A stretch of 64,000 nt of DNA from Ga0077555 sp963741565 (GCA_963741565.1 CAVUIK010000017.1:1-64000); one strand, 5' to 3'; shown: positions 54,617-62,831, counted from the first letter of the stretch. Made by a program: numbers and translations. Notes: generated from the sequence alone by a model not told the origin.

Positions 54617-55417
54617 GTGCGCAGCATAAAAGGAAAGATCGCCTGGGTCACGGGCGCCGGCACCGGCATCGGCGAGGCGGCCGCCAAGGCGCTGGCCGCC
54701 GAAGGCGCGATCGTCATTCTGACCGGCCGGCGCAAAGAGCCGTTAGAGAAAGTCGCCGCCGTCATCAAGCAGGCGGGCGGAACGTCGTCCGTCCAAACCG
54801 GCGATCTGACCAAGGCGGCGTCCGTGGACAAGATCGTGGCCGCCATCATGGCCGCGCATGGCCGCATCGATATCGTCGTCAACAATGCCGGCATCAACGT
54901 GCCGAACCGCACCTGGCCGCGCCTGACGACGGAGGCGATCGACATTCTCGTCCACGGCAATCTGTCGAGCGCGATCTATGTCACGCATGCGGTGCTGCCG
55001 ATCATGCGCCAGCAGCAGGATGGGCAACTGATCCACACCTCGTCGATGGCGGGGCGCAACATCAGCCCGGTGTCAGGACCGATCTATACCGCCGCCAAGC
55101 ACGGCGTCGTCGCCATGAGCCACACCATCAATCTCGGCGAATGCGCCAACGGTATCCGCTCCACTGTGATCCTCCCCGGTGAGGTCGCGACCGATATCAT
55201 GAAGTTGCGCGATCCACCGGAACTGCCCGAGACGCTCGCCCGGATGGTGCAACCCGAGGACATGGGCGCCGCTTTCGTGTTTGTCGCCAAACAACCGCCG
55301 ACCGTGTGCATCAACGAGATGTGGGTGACGCCGACCCACAACCGCGGCTATCTCGCCGCGACCCGCGCCCGCGAGCAGCAGCAGGACGAGGCCCGCACGA
55401 AAGGCAGCAAGACGTGA
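54617..55417 (+). CDS. Short-chain dehydrogenase/reductase
   Basis: A 266-residue classical SDR: cofactor loop VTGAGTGIGEAAAK, NNAGINVPN, catalytic Ser in HTSSMAGRN, and YTAAKHG (Tyr and Lys). The C-terminus (PPTVCINEMWVTPTHNRGY) is typical of the group often annotated SDR family NAD(P)-dependent oxidoreductase in catabolic clusters. The GTG at 54617 is chosen for its AAGGAGA ribosome site 7 bases upstream; an in-frame ATG at 54587 would add an arginine-rich decapeptide that lacks family similarity. It is followed by palindromic repeats at 55421-55545. Confidence 0.87.
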   Translation: MRSIKGKIAWVTGAGTGIGEAAAKALAAEGAIVILTGRRKEPLEKVAAVIKQAGGTSSVQTGDLTKAASVDKIVAAIMAAHGRIDIVVNNAGINVPNRTWPRLTTEAIDILVHGNLSSAIYVTHAVLPIMRQQQDGQLIHTSSMAGRNISPVSGPIYTAAKHGVVAMSHTINLGECANGIRSTVILPGEVATDIMKLRDPPELPETLARMVQPEDMGAAFVFVAKQPPTVCINEMWVTPTHNRGYLAATRAREQQQDEARTKGSKT

Positions 55418-55420
55418 TCC

Positions 55421-55545
55421 CGGTGTCTGGCTTCTGTTTCCGGTGTCTGGCTTCAACCGGACACCGTTACGACGGCGCCATGGCAACACGGACCGAGGAC
55501 GCGACGTGACGAGGACGCCAAAGTGTCAGGCTGAAGCCAGACACT
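55421..55545. repeat. Cluster of GTGTCTGGCTTC repeats, direct and inverted
   Basis: CGGTGTCTGGCTTC occurs at 55421 and again at 55441 as a direct repeat. An inverted copy, GAAGCCAGACAC, is at about 55533-55544, where AGTGTCAGGCTGAAGCCAGACACT forms a nearly perfect palindrome by itself. The cluster fills the spacer between the SDR gene and the convergent LLM gene and may terminate both transcripts. Confidence 0.8.
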
Positions 55546-55557
55546 GAACGCGCGGCA

Positions 55558-56496
55558 TCACGCGCGCGTCATGATCTCCGCACTGAACTGCTGCATGCGA
55601 TCCAGACACGCGCTCAGGGATGCGGCACGGAAATCGAATACCAGCTCGTGCACACCCAATTTCTGAAAGGCCGCGATATCCTCCAGCGCCGCATCGGCGC
55701 CGCCGCTGAACAGCCGCCGCTTCTCACCCTTCGGGGGCATGCCGCCGTCATAGATCGGCGCCTTGTAGCTGATCTGCAGCTTGCTGAAGTCACGCCCCTC
55801 GGCGCGCATCAGGGCCTCGATCATTTCGAGCTTCTGGCGCACTTCCTCCGGCGGCAGGGGCGAGGCCGCGGTCGCACCGACCGGATGCCAGCCATCGCCA
55901 AACCGGGCGACGCGGCGGAGCGCCGGGTTCGAGTGACCGCCGATCCAGATTGGAGGGCCCGGCACCTGCAGGGGCTTGGGATCGCACACCACCTCGTCGA
56001 AGCTGTAGAACCGGCCCTTGTACGAGACCGGTTTACCGGTCCACAGCTTCTTGAAGATGTCGATGTACTCGTCGGTGACCGCGCCGCGATGCTTGAAGTC
56101 CGCGGCGCCCAGCGCCTTGAACTCCTCCTCCATCCAGCCGACGCCAATGCCGACGGTGACGCGGCCGCCGGACACCGCGTCGATCGTCGCCAGGGACTTC
56201 GCGTTGAAGACCGGGTTCCGGTGCGGCACGATCATGACACTGGAGACGATGCGCAGCGTCTCGGTGCGGCCGGCAACGAACGCCATCATGGCCAGTTGCT
56301 CGAAGCATTCGCTTTCGCTGACGAAGTTGCCGTTGATGGTGTAGGGGTAGGGTGACTGGATCTTGGTCGGCAGAATGATGTGGTCGGCCACCATGACGGA
56401 GGCGAAGCCCAGCCGCTCTCCCATGTCCAGGATCGCCGACAGATCGCGGCGATTGGCCAACGGACCGCGGGTCGGCAGATAAAATCCGTAGCGCAT
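55558..56496 (-). CDS. LLM-class flavin-dependent oxidoreductase (copy 3)
   Basis: A 312-residue luciferase-like TIM-barrel protein, MRYGFYLPTRGPLANRRDL, sharing ADHIILP, SSVMIVPHRNPV, GIGVGWMEEEFKALG and PPIWIGGHSNPALRR with the copies at 30913 and 40993, but more divergent, including a longer loop around GGMPPKGEKRR. TGGAG lies 8 bases before the ATG at 56496. Cofactor and substrate unknown. It is divergent from the PhyH-like dioxygenase gene across a 176-bp spacer. Confidence 0.88.
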   Translation of the reverse strand: MRYGFYLPTRGPLANRRDLSAILDMGERLGFASVMVADHIILPTKIQSPYPYTINGNFVSESECFEQLAMMAFVAGRTETLRIVSSVMIVPHRNPVFNAKSLATIDAVSGGRVTVGIGVGWMEEEFKALGAADFKHRGAVTDEYIDIFKKLWTGKPVSYKGRFYSFDEVVCDPKPLQVPGPPIWIGGHSNPALRRVARFGDGWHPVGATAASPLPPEEVRQKLEMIEALMRAEGRDFSKLQISYKAPIYDGGMPPKGEKRRLFSGGADAALEDIAAFQKLGVHELVFDFRAASLSACLDRMQQFSAEIMTRA

Positions 56497-56672
56497 GGGA
56501 CATCTCCAGCATCGTTGCGCCGCCAGCCTAGCAGATCCTTGGCGCTCGCATCCAATGCGCCGTCGATGGTTGCCTCGCGTCCCATAAATCGGTCGAAGAT
56601 GGGGTTCTGCAGGCACGCGCTCGACATGATCGCTGCCGAGCGATAGGCTTCGATAAACGGAGCCCAGGCCCC

Positions 56673-57692
56673 ATGAATTCCTACCCCGATTTTTTCAATT
56701 CGACCGACCTTGCAGCCGATGGCAACGCGTTGCGCGAGACGCTTGCCCGCGATGGCTACCTCTTTATTCGCGGCTTATTGCCGATCGCGACCATCCAGGA
56801 CGTGCGCGGCCGGCTTCTCGCCAAGGCCGCAGCTGGCGGCTGGCTCGATCCCGCGCACCCCATCGAGGCTGGCATCGCTAATCCAGCGGCCGCCTGCAAG
56901 GACCCGGAAGAACGCTATATGCAGGTCTTCCGCGGTCTGTGGGCGGATGAGAGCTTGCATCGCCTGCGCACGCATCCCCGCGTCATCGACCTGTTCGGAC
57001 GGATCTTCGGTGAGCCTGCGCTCGCGCATCCGATGTTCGTCCAGCGAAATATCTTCCCGCGAACAGATCGCTTCGAGTTCACAACCGGCGTACACCAGGA
57101 TCGCGTGCACATTGGCGGAGCCACGAGCTACGCACTCTGGGTGCCGCTCGGCGACTGCCCGCGGGAGAAGGGCGCGCTGGCCGTCGCTGCCGGCTCACAC
57201 ACCGAGGGCATCCTGGAGACGAAAGTCGGCTCTGGAGCCGGCGGCATGGATATTTCGGTGCCAGTACCCGGCACTTGGTTGACGGGTTCTTTCAAGGCCG
57301 GCGACGCTCTGATTTTTCAAGATGTCACGGTGCACAAAGCGCTGCCGAACCGGTCGCGGGAGATCCGCATGTCGTTCGATGCACGCTATCAACCGGTACG
57401 TGCGCCGATCGCAGACACGAACATGATCCCCTACGCCGGATGCGGGACTTGGGAGGACGTCTATACCGGCTGGCAGAATACAGACGCACAGTATTACTGG
57501 CGATCCTTCAAGCTCGACGTTGTGCCACTCGATCGCAGCCACTACGAGCGGCGAGATCGGATGGCGTTTGAAATGGGAGAACGCGGCGATCCTGCAGCTC
57601 GTGATGCGATCCTGCGCATAATCCAGCGTGACAAGAACCCTGAGAAGCGGGCCCGGGCGGAACAGCTCCTGCAACGGCTGGGCTCAGCCTGA
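56673..57692 (+). CDS. Phytanoyl-CoA dioxygenase (PhyH) family protein
   Basis: A 339-residue Fe(II)/2-oxoglutarate-dependent oxygenase. The metal-binding His and Asp are in GVHQDRVHIGG (His141, Asp143) and the distal His in VTVHKALPNRS (about 221), with the 2-oxoglutarate Arg near REIRMSFDARY. The early part contains LARDGYLFIRGLLP, the usual PhyH N-terminus. It hydroxylates an unidentified small molecule. The C-terminal 40 residues are charged and helical (RREIQRDKNPEKRARAEQLL-like). The next gene begins 22 bp on and may share its transcript. Confidence 0.88.
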   Translation: MNSYPDFFNSTDLAADGNALRETLARDGYLFIRGLLPIATIQDVRGRLLAKAAAGGWLDPAHPIEAGIANPAAACKDPEERYMQVFRGLWADESLHRLRTHPRVIDLFGRIFGEPALAHPMFVQRNIFPRTDRFEFTTGVHQDRVHIGGATSYALWVPLGDCPREKGALAVAAGSHTEGILETKVGSGAGGMDISVPVPGTWLTGSFKAGDALIFQDVTVHKALPNRSREIRMSFDARYQPVRAPIADTNMIPYAGCGTWEDVYTGWQNTDAQYYWRSFKLDVVPLDRSHYERRDRMAFEMGERGDPAARDAILRIIQRDKNPEKRARAEQLLQRLGSA

Positions 57693-57713
57693 TGTACCGA
57701 GGCTAGCTGCATC

Positions 57714-58268
57714 ATGGGACTGCTGCATTGGTTCAAGTCCCTGTTTTTCGGCGCGCCAGCAGCATTGCCGGGCGTCTCGCCTTTTCAGCCGGACACGGGG
57801 CCGGCACGCCTCATTGTTCTGCGCCATGCCGAGAAGACGGGCGATCGGCGCGATCGCAACCTTTCGCCCGCCGGCCACGAGCGCGCCGCGCGGCTGGTGC
57901 CCTACGTTCTGGAGTCGTTTGGGCGGCCGGATTTCCTCATCGCCGCAAAGTCCTCGGATCGCTCGCGCCGGCCAGTCGAGACGATCGAGCCGCTTGCTGC
58001 CGCCCTCGGCCTGGAGATCAAGAGCAAATTTGACGATGCCGAAGTTGACGCGCTGGTCGCCGCACTGGGCGAGAAGCGCGCCTATCGCAGCAAGTTCGGC
58101 GTCGTCTCCTGGCGCCACTCGGACATCCCGCGCCTTGTCGCCACTCTTGGCGCGCCGGCCGACACGTTCCCGGGTCACTGGGATGAGGCTGACTATACCA
58201 CCATGGTCGAAATCAGCTACGGCTCCGGCTCCAAGGTCACAGCCAGGCGGCTGACAATGCCGTTCTGA
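57714..58268 (+). CDS. Histidine phosphatase family protein
   Basis: The 184-residue protein contains the phosphohistidine motif LIVLRHAEKTG (RHAE at 37-40), then ERAARLVPYVLESFGRPDFLIAA and SSDRSRRPVETIEPLA of the phosphoglycerate-mutase-like fold. The later catalytic His region is not the standard one (FPGHWDEADYTTMVEISYG). An N-terminal segment of about 25 hydrophobic residues (LLHWFKSLFFGAPAALPG) might tether it to the membrane. Substrate unknown. It follows the PhyH gene closely. Confidence 0.82.
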   Translation: MGLLHWFKSLFFGAPAALPGVSPFQPDTGPARLIVLRHAEKTGDRRDRNLSPAGHERAARLVPYVLESFGRPDFLIAAKSSDRSRRPVETIEPLAAALGLEIKSKFDDAEVDALVAALGEKRAYRSKFGVVSWRHSDIPRLVATLGAPADTFPGHWDEADYTTMVEISYGSGSKVTARRLTMPF

Positions 58269-58376
58269 AGCCTCCGTGTTGCACCGTCCGGGTTGGGGCA
58301 GCCCTTGCCCGCGCTGCCACTTGCGAACACAGTACGACCGGACCATACGGCGCTGCGGCCAAAGGAGGAGCGAGGA

Positions 58377-59150
58377 ATGACCTACGAACATATCCTGGTG
58401 GAGCGCGAGGACGGCGTCGGTATCGTCACGCTCAATCGACCCGACGTCCTCAACGCCATGAACCGCAAGCTCGGCGCCGAGTTGCTGGATGCGGTCAAGG
58501 CTCTCGAAGCCGACGACGGGATCGGCTGCCTCGTCATCACCGGAGCCGGCGATAAGGCGTTCTCGGCGGGTGGCGACATCAAGGAGCAGGTGTCGGACGA
58601 CAAGCGCTATAGCCGCGAGGAGCAGGACCGCATGGGCCATCCGCGGCGCATGCTGGAGATCTCGAGCTGCGCCAAGCCGGTGATCGGCATGATGAACGGC
58701 CTCGCTTACGGTGGCGCCGCCGTGCTTGCCTCCTCCCTCGACATCCGCATCGGCTGCGAGAACACCCGGTTCCGCTTCCTCGCGGCTGCCTATGGGCGGA
58801 TCAATTCCACCTGGTCGCTCGGCAGTCAGATCGGCTGGCCGCAGGCCAAGGAATTGCTGTTCACGGCCCGCATCGTAGAGGCCGAGGAGGCTTATCGGAT
58901 CGGGCTGCTCAACCATCTCGTTCCGAGAGCACAGCTGCGAGCCAAGACGATGGAGATCGCAAAGATGATCGCTGGCAACCATCGTGGCGCCGTGAAAGGC
59001 GTGAAGGCGCTGCTGCTCGAGCAGCAGGGCGAGGGGCTCGAGGCCCGCTGGGCAGCGGAGCACCGCTACGGCACGGAGGTGATGCGGGGCGCCCAGGCCA
59101 AGGACGCATTCCCGGAGTTCCTCACTCGCAAGGGCATTTCTGCGACCTGA
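58377..59150 (+). CDS. Enoyl-CoA hydratase/isomerase family protein lacking catalytic glutamates
   Basis: A 257-residue crotonase with AFSAGGDIKEQ (61-71) and GLAYGGAAVLASS (108-120) as oxyanion segments. The hydratase glutamates are replaced by Val116 (GGAAV) and Ala138 (RFLAA), so another crotonase reaction is likely. AAAGGAGGAG precedes the ATG at 58377. It lies 102 bp before an RraA-like gene on the same strand and may be co-transcribed with it. Confidence 0.86.
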   Translation: MTYEHILVEREDGVGIVTLNRPDVLNAMNRKLGAELLDAVKALEADDGIGCLVITGAGDKAFSAGGDIKEQVSDDKRYSREEQDRMGHPRRMLEISSCAKPVIGMMNGLAYGGAAVLASSLDIRIGCENTRFRFLAAAYGRINSTWSLGSQIGWPQAKELLFTARIVEAEEAYRIGLLNHLVPRAQLRAKTMEIAKMIAGNHRGAVKGVKALLLEQQGEGLEARWAAEHRYGTEVMRGAQAKDAFPEFLTRKGISAT

Positions 59151-59252
59151 TCCCGTGCGATAGCGATCGGCGATGGCGACCGGGCTGACGGCGGTCGCAG
59201 CTACCGCTACAGTCGTCCCACTCCCCATATCAAACCAGCCAACGAGGACCTC

Positions 59253-59966
59253 ATGGCCGACAAAGCCCCGCACACGACGAAGCTGCTCGAGCAGCTCAAG
59301 GCGGTCGACACGCCGACTATCTGCAATGCACTCGAGATCGTGGCGCCGGAGCGCCGCCTCACCGGTTTCACGACCAAGCAACTGGTCTGCCCATTCCCGG
59401 ATTTAGCCCCGATCGTCGGCTACGCCCGCACGGCAACGGTGCGCGCCTCGCATGCCCACGAGTTGCAGGGCAAAGCGGCCCGCGAGCAGCGCGTGTCCTA
59501 CTACGAGTACATTGCCAGCAAGCCCGGACCGACCATCACCTGCATCCAGGATCTCGACGGCCACGACGTCGGCTTCGGCGCGTTCTGGGGCGAGGTGCAG
59601 TCGACCGTGCACAAGGCGCTTGGCTCCCTCGGTGTCGTCACCGACGGCTGCATCCGCGACATCCCGGCCTGGGCACCGGGCTTCCAGGCGCTCGCCGGCT
59701 CGATCGCTCCGAGCCACGGCTTCACGCATCTGGCAGGCTTCGGTCAGGAAATCCGCATCCACGGCATGCTGGTGCGCTCGGGCGATCTGATCCACGCCGA
59801 CCGACATGGCGCCGTCGTCATTCCGCACGCCGTCGCCGAGAAAATCCCGGCCGCCTGCGATCTGCTCGCCCGCAAGGAGGCCGCCATCCTCGACAAAGCC
59901 AGGAAACCCGGCTTCACGGTCGAGGACCTGAAGCGCGCCTTCGCCGAGCAGGACGATATCCACTGA
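59253..59966 (+). CDS. RraA family protein (possible 4-hydroxy-4-methyl-2-oxoglutarate aldolase type)
   Basis: A 237-residue RraA/DlpA-like protein. TPTICNALEIVAPERR, ARTATVRASHAHE, LGVVTDGCIRDIPAWAPG and RSGDLIHADRHGAVVIPHAVAE are the family landmarks; the last includes the Arg-Asp metal/substrate site (GCIRD). Family members are either 2-oxo acid aldolases/decarboxylases of aromatic degradation or RNase E inhibitors. The presence of CoA-catabolic genes favours the first; this is inference. A strong stem-loop follows at 60006-60047. Confidence 0.85.
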   Translation: MADKAPHTTKLLEQLKAVDTPTICNALEIVAPERRLTGFTTKQLVCPFPDLAPIVGYARTATVRASHAHELQGKAAREQRVSYYEYIASKPGPTITCIQDLDGHDVGFGAFWGEVQSTVHKALGSLGVVTDGCIRDIPAWAPGFQALAGSIAPSHGFTHLAGFGQEIRIHGMLVRSGDLIHADRHGAVVIPHAVAEKIPAACDLLARKEAAILDKARKPGFTVEDLKRAFAEQDDIH

Positions 59967-60005
59967 CAAGTTATCCCCAGGCGCTATCCCTGGTTATCCC
60001 GCAGC

Positions 60006-60047
60006 GCCGCCGCAGGTTTCGGGTCGATCCCCGGTCTGCGGCGGCTT
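60006..60047 (+). terminator. Terminator-like stem-loop after the RraA-like gene
   Basis: GCCGCCGCAG (60006-60015) and CTGCGGCGGC (60036-60045) are exact complements, with inner GGG/CCC pairing possible, followed by TTAAT. The stem is long, but the T-run is short. Confidence 0.55.
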
Positions 60048-60058
60048 AATGTTCCCGC

Positions 60059-60985
60059 ATGACAGCTTCCCTCCGCTCGGAGACCGCCATGCTCCAATCA
60101 CCGAAACCACCAATGTCGGTCGCCACCACGCGCGACTATGACCTCGTCCGCCGTGCCATCGTTTTCCTGTCGGAAACCTGGACCGAACAGCCACCGCTGG
60201 AGCGGCTGGCGGATCATCTGGGGCTGAGCCCCGCGCACACCCAGAAGGTATTCAAGCGCTGGTGCGGGCTCTCGCCCAAGGAGTTCGTACAGGCCGTCAC
60301 GCTCGACCATGCGCGCGGCCTGCTCGACGGCGCGGCCAGCGTGCTCGACGCCTCGCACGAGGTGGGGCTGTCGGGCGGTAGCCGGCTGCACGACCTCTTC
60401 GTCACCCACGAGGCGATGACACCCGGCGACTACAAGCGGCGCGGTGCCGGACTCGATATGGTGTACGGCTTTCACGATTGTCCGTTCGGCGAAGCCCTGG
60501 TACTGGCGACCGAGCGCGGCGTCGCCGGCGTCGCGTTCGTCAACGAGGATACGGGCGAAACACGGAGCCAGGCGCTCGCCGACATGACGCGGCGCTGGCC
60601 GCAGGCGACTTTCAAAGAGGCGCCACAGCAAACGGAACAACATGCCCGCCGCATCTTCGATCCGGCGAAGTGGACCGCCGAGCAGCCGGTGCGCTTGATC
60701 CTGATCGGCACCGACTTCGAGGTGCGCGTCTGGGAGGCGCTTTTGAAAATACCGATGGGCCGCGCGGTCAGTTACGCCGATATCGCGCGCCATCTCGGGC
60801 AACCGACCGCATCGCGGGCGGTTGGCACCGCGGTCGGGCGCAATCCGATCTCGTTCGTGGTGCCCTGTCATCGGGTGCTGCGCGGCGACGGCAATCTCGG
60901 CGGCTACCACTGGGGCCTGACGCGCAAAAAGGCGCTGATCGGCTGGGAAACGGGCCGCGTGCGCGGTGCGTCGGCGACGGCCTAG
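60059..60985 (+). CDS. AraC-type HTH / O6-alkylguanine-DNA methyltransferase fusion (Ada-like)
   Basis: The 308-residue protein has an AraC-like helix-turn-helix domain (about 25-120: ERLADHLGLSPAHTQKVFKRW and SHEVGLSGGSRLHDLFV), then a methyltransferase domain with RAVSYADIARHLGQP and the acceptor Cys in FVVPCHRVLR (Cys270). The Zn-binding methylphosphotriester domain at the N-terminus of E. coli Ada is missing. The protein repairs O6-alkylguanine; whether it also activates genes is uncertain without the phosphotriester sensor. ATG at 60059 or in-frame ATG at 60089 could start. It lies just after the RraA stem-loop. Confidence 0.9.
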   Translation: MTASLRSETAMLQSPKPPMSVATTRDYDLVRRAIVFLSETWTEQPPLERLADHLGLSPAHTQKVFKRWCGLSPKEFVQAVTLDHARGLLDGAASVLDASHEVGLSGGSRLHDLFVTHEAMTPGDYKRRGAGLDMVYGFHDCPFGEALVLATERGVAGVAFVNEDTGETRSQALADMTRRWPQATFKEAPQQTEQHARRIFDPAKWTAEQPVRLILIGTDFEVRVWEALLKIPMGRAVSYADIARHLGQPTASRAVGTAVGRNPISFVVPCHRVLRGDGNLGGYHWGLTRKKALIGWETGRVRGASATA

Positions 60986-60997
60986 CGTCCGAGCGGA

Positions 60998-61429
60998 TCA
61001 CGCCCGCAGCCCATCGGCGAGCGCGCGGAAATATCCTTCGGCGGCGGCGAGCCGCTCGATGCGCGCGGCGTTCGCCTTCTCGATCGAGGCCGACGCGAGG
61101 CCATCGGCGGCAAGCCCCTCGAGGCGGCGCTTGACACCCGCGAGACGGCGCCCGTCCATACGCCCCTCCAGCGTCGCGACGATCGTTTCGACATAGCCCG
61201 AGAGCCGCCCGAACTCGCGGGTGGCGATGCGCGCCGCCTCACGGTCGGCCGGGTCCTTGTCGAGGCGCACGAACGCGTCGCCGGCGCGGGCGAGCGTCGC
61301 CGCGATCTCGTCGGCAAAGCGCGCAACTTTGTCGCGCCGCTTGTCGTCGACCTCGGCAATGACGCCCTGCCACTTGCGCATGGTCTCCGACAATCCCAGC
61401 AGTTTCAGCGTGTAGTCGACGAGCCGCAT
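60998..61429 (-). CDS. Hypothetical helical protein
   Basis: A 143-residue protein, MRLVDYTLKLLGLSETMRKW, predicted almost all helical and highly charged, with FADEIAATLARAGDAFVRLD, ATREFGRLSGYVETIVATLE and RLERLAAAEGYF-like endings. No family was recognised. It ends 12 bp from the convergent Ada-like gene. The composition and long helices suggest a coiled-coil or four-helix bundle adaptor. Confidence 0.6.
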   Translation of the reverse strand: MRLVDYTLKLLGLSETMRKWQGVIAEVDDKRRDKVARFADEIAATLARAGDAFVRLDKDPADREAARIATREFGRLSGYVETIVATLEGRMDGRRLAGVKRRLEGLAADGLASASIEKANAARIERLAAAEGYFRALADGLRA

Positions 61430-61565
61430 ATTGGCACCCCGGCGTGCAACCTCGCGAGCCCGTCCCGCGAATGTGCTCCGGCTATATTGGGGCCGGCCAG
61501 CCGGATGGGGATAAGTTCGGGCCGCCATTCGCCCGCGACAGTAAACGCGCGGGATAAATCAGCCG

Positions 61566-62333
61566 TCAATTGGCGGGCACTGCGGCCCGCGTTTGGCGCG
61601 CTCGGTGCGGCGGCTCTTGGAGCGGCGGCTCTTGGCGCGGCAGCTCTGGCGGCAGGCCGGGCGCTGGCGCCGGCAGATGGTCCTTCCAGTGCACCAGCGC
61701 CGCCCGGCCGCTCTCCGAAAGACCATAATGCCCGCGCTCGACGCGGACGAACCAGCCGTAAACGTTGCGGAGCAGGATCTTGGGCGCGTCCGGCAGGCTT
61801 TGCTTCAAGTCCCGCGGACGTCCCGGCGCCTGTTCCAGGGCCACCGCACATGCCAGCGCCTGCTGCCGGTAGGCCGTCATGATCGGCCGCCGCGTGCTGC
61901 CGCCCGAGGCCGGATCGCCCACGCGCCGTCGATGTTCGTCGACGATCCGCGATCGGCGTTTGCCATCCTTGCGCGGACGCCAGGGCACCGGCTCGACCAA
62001 AACCTCGACTTTGCCGGTGGCCGTCACCGCGAGCAGACCAAATCCCAAAAGGCGACAAAGCTTTTTCACCCGCGGATCGGCCTCGCGGCCCCGGCCGCGC
62101 CGCGATGCCTGCACCGCCAGCCACACGTCATCGCACACCGACACGCGATCGGCGGCCTGCAACAACAGTTCGAGCGTGAAGGTGAGCTTCAGTTCGCCGA
62201 TGACCACAGCCACCGGCGCGCCCTGATCCAGCGCCACCACATCACAGCCGCAGATCTCGCCCTTGACCTCGAAGCCCAAGCCTTCGAGGAAGCGCTTGAC
62301 CGGCGCGTATAGGCTCGTTTCCACGAGGGACAT
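61566..62333 (-). CDS. DUF2161 domain protein (PD-(D/E)XK-like phosphodiesterase)
   Basis: The 255-residue protein begins MSLVETSLYAPVKRFLEGLG and has GFEVKGEICGCDVVALD followed by VAVVIGELKLTFTLELLLQA: an Asp and a Glu-x-Lys (D...ELK) arranged as in PD-(D/E)XK nucleases. DRVSVCDDVWLAV and RVKKLCRLLGFGLLAV complete the core of DUF2161. A wHTH-like part (LLRNVYGWFVRVERGHYGLSE) follows, and the C-terminus has Pro-rich repeats (LPRQEPPLQEPP). A role in DNA or RNA cleavage is inferred from the fold only. Confidence 0.82.
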   Translation of the reverse strand: MSLVETSLYAPVKRFLEGLGFEVKGEICGCDVVALDQGAPVAVVIGELKLTFTLELLLQAADRVSVCDDVWLAVQASRRGRGREADPRVKKLCRLLGFGLLAVTATGKVEVLVEPVPWRPRKDGKRRSRIVDEHRRRVGDPASGGSTRRPIMTAYRQQALACAVALEQAPGRPRDLKQSLPDAPKILLRNVYGWFVRVERGHYGLSESGRAALVHWKDHLPAPAPGLPPELPRQEPPLQEPPHRARQTRAAVPAN

Positions 62334-62623
62334 CCTGATCCTGGCTGAGCATTTACGCGCTACCCATGATTCGGGGTTCCGTCGAGCCCGATGTTCGCCG
62401 CGACAGCCGGGAACCGGAGGAAGCCAACCGATCCCGTCGCGTCACATCGCGGCCGCTCGACCGCTCCACCCGAGCAGAGATGTCAGGAGACGAGAAGGCC
62501 GCGCGATCTGGCCTCACTTGGATCGGCCAACGGCGGGCATGCTGAGGTGCGACGCGCGCAGGTCCCAGCGATACACGCCCAGCCTCGCGGAACGGACCAA
62601 TGGCTCTATTGGCCATTTGTGAA
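62334..62623. other. Spacer between the DUF2161 gene and tRNA-Thr
   Basis: About 290 bp without a recognised gene, repeat or clear hairpin. It probably includes the DUF2161 gene promoter and the 3' trailer of the tRNA. Confidence 0.35.
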
Positions 62624-62698
62624 TGGTGCCGGCTGAGGGGATTGAACCCCCGACCTTCGGTTTACAAAACCGCTGCTCTACCGCTGAGCTAAGCCGGC
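62624..62698 (-). tRNA. tRNA-Thr (anticodon UGU)
   Basis: The minus strand folds as a cloverleaf: acceptor GCCGGCT / AGCCGGC, D arm GCTC-AGCGGTA-GAGC, anticodon arm GCGGT-TTTGTAA-ACCGA with anticodon TGT, T arm GGGGG-TTCAATC-CCCTC, discriminator A and an encoded CCA (62624-62626). Anticodon UGU reads ACA and by wobble other Thr codons. The outermost anticodon-stem pair is G-A, a mismatch. Without CCA the length is 72 bases. The tandem hairpin array at 62702-62831 lies just 5' of it. Confidence 0.96.
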
Positions 62699-62701
62699 GT
62701 C

Positions 62702-62831
62702 TTTAGTGGCGCTTCGGCTGCCCACTTCGCAGCCGCGCGTTTTAGTGGCGCTTCGGCTGCCCACTTCGCAGCCGCGCGTTTTAGTGGCGCTTCGGCTGCC
62801 CACTTCGCAGCCGCGCGTTTTAGTGGCCCGT
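62702..62831. repeat. 39-bp tandem repeat, three copies plus a partial, each with a hairpin
   Basis: Three identical 39-bp units start at 62702, 62741 and 62780 (TTTAGTGGCGCTTCGGCTGC and so on); a partial fourth starts at 62819 and diverges after TTTAGTGGCCCGT. Each unit contains CGGCTGC-CCACTTC-GCAGCCG, a 7-bp stem. Further degenerate copies (CACTTGGCCCTTCAGATGCCC) run to about 62930. The array is in the 5' flank of tRNA-Thr and 3' of pbpC on the minus strand. There are no variable spacers, so it is not a CRISPR array. Confidence 0.9.

Noticed and set aside
59969..60000. TTATCCCCA and TTATCCCGC as possible DnaA boxes and an origin
   Set aside because: Only two imperfect matches, no AT-rich unwinding region and no replication genes nearby.
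62702..62831. Regular repeats that could suggest a CRISPR array
   Set aside because: Units follow each other with no spacers between them and there are no cas genes; it is a simple tandem repeat.
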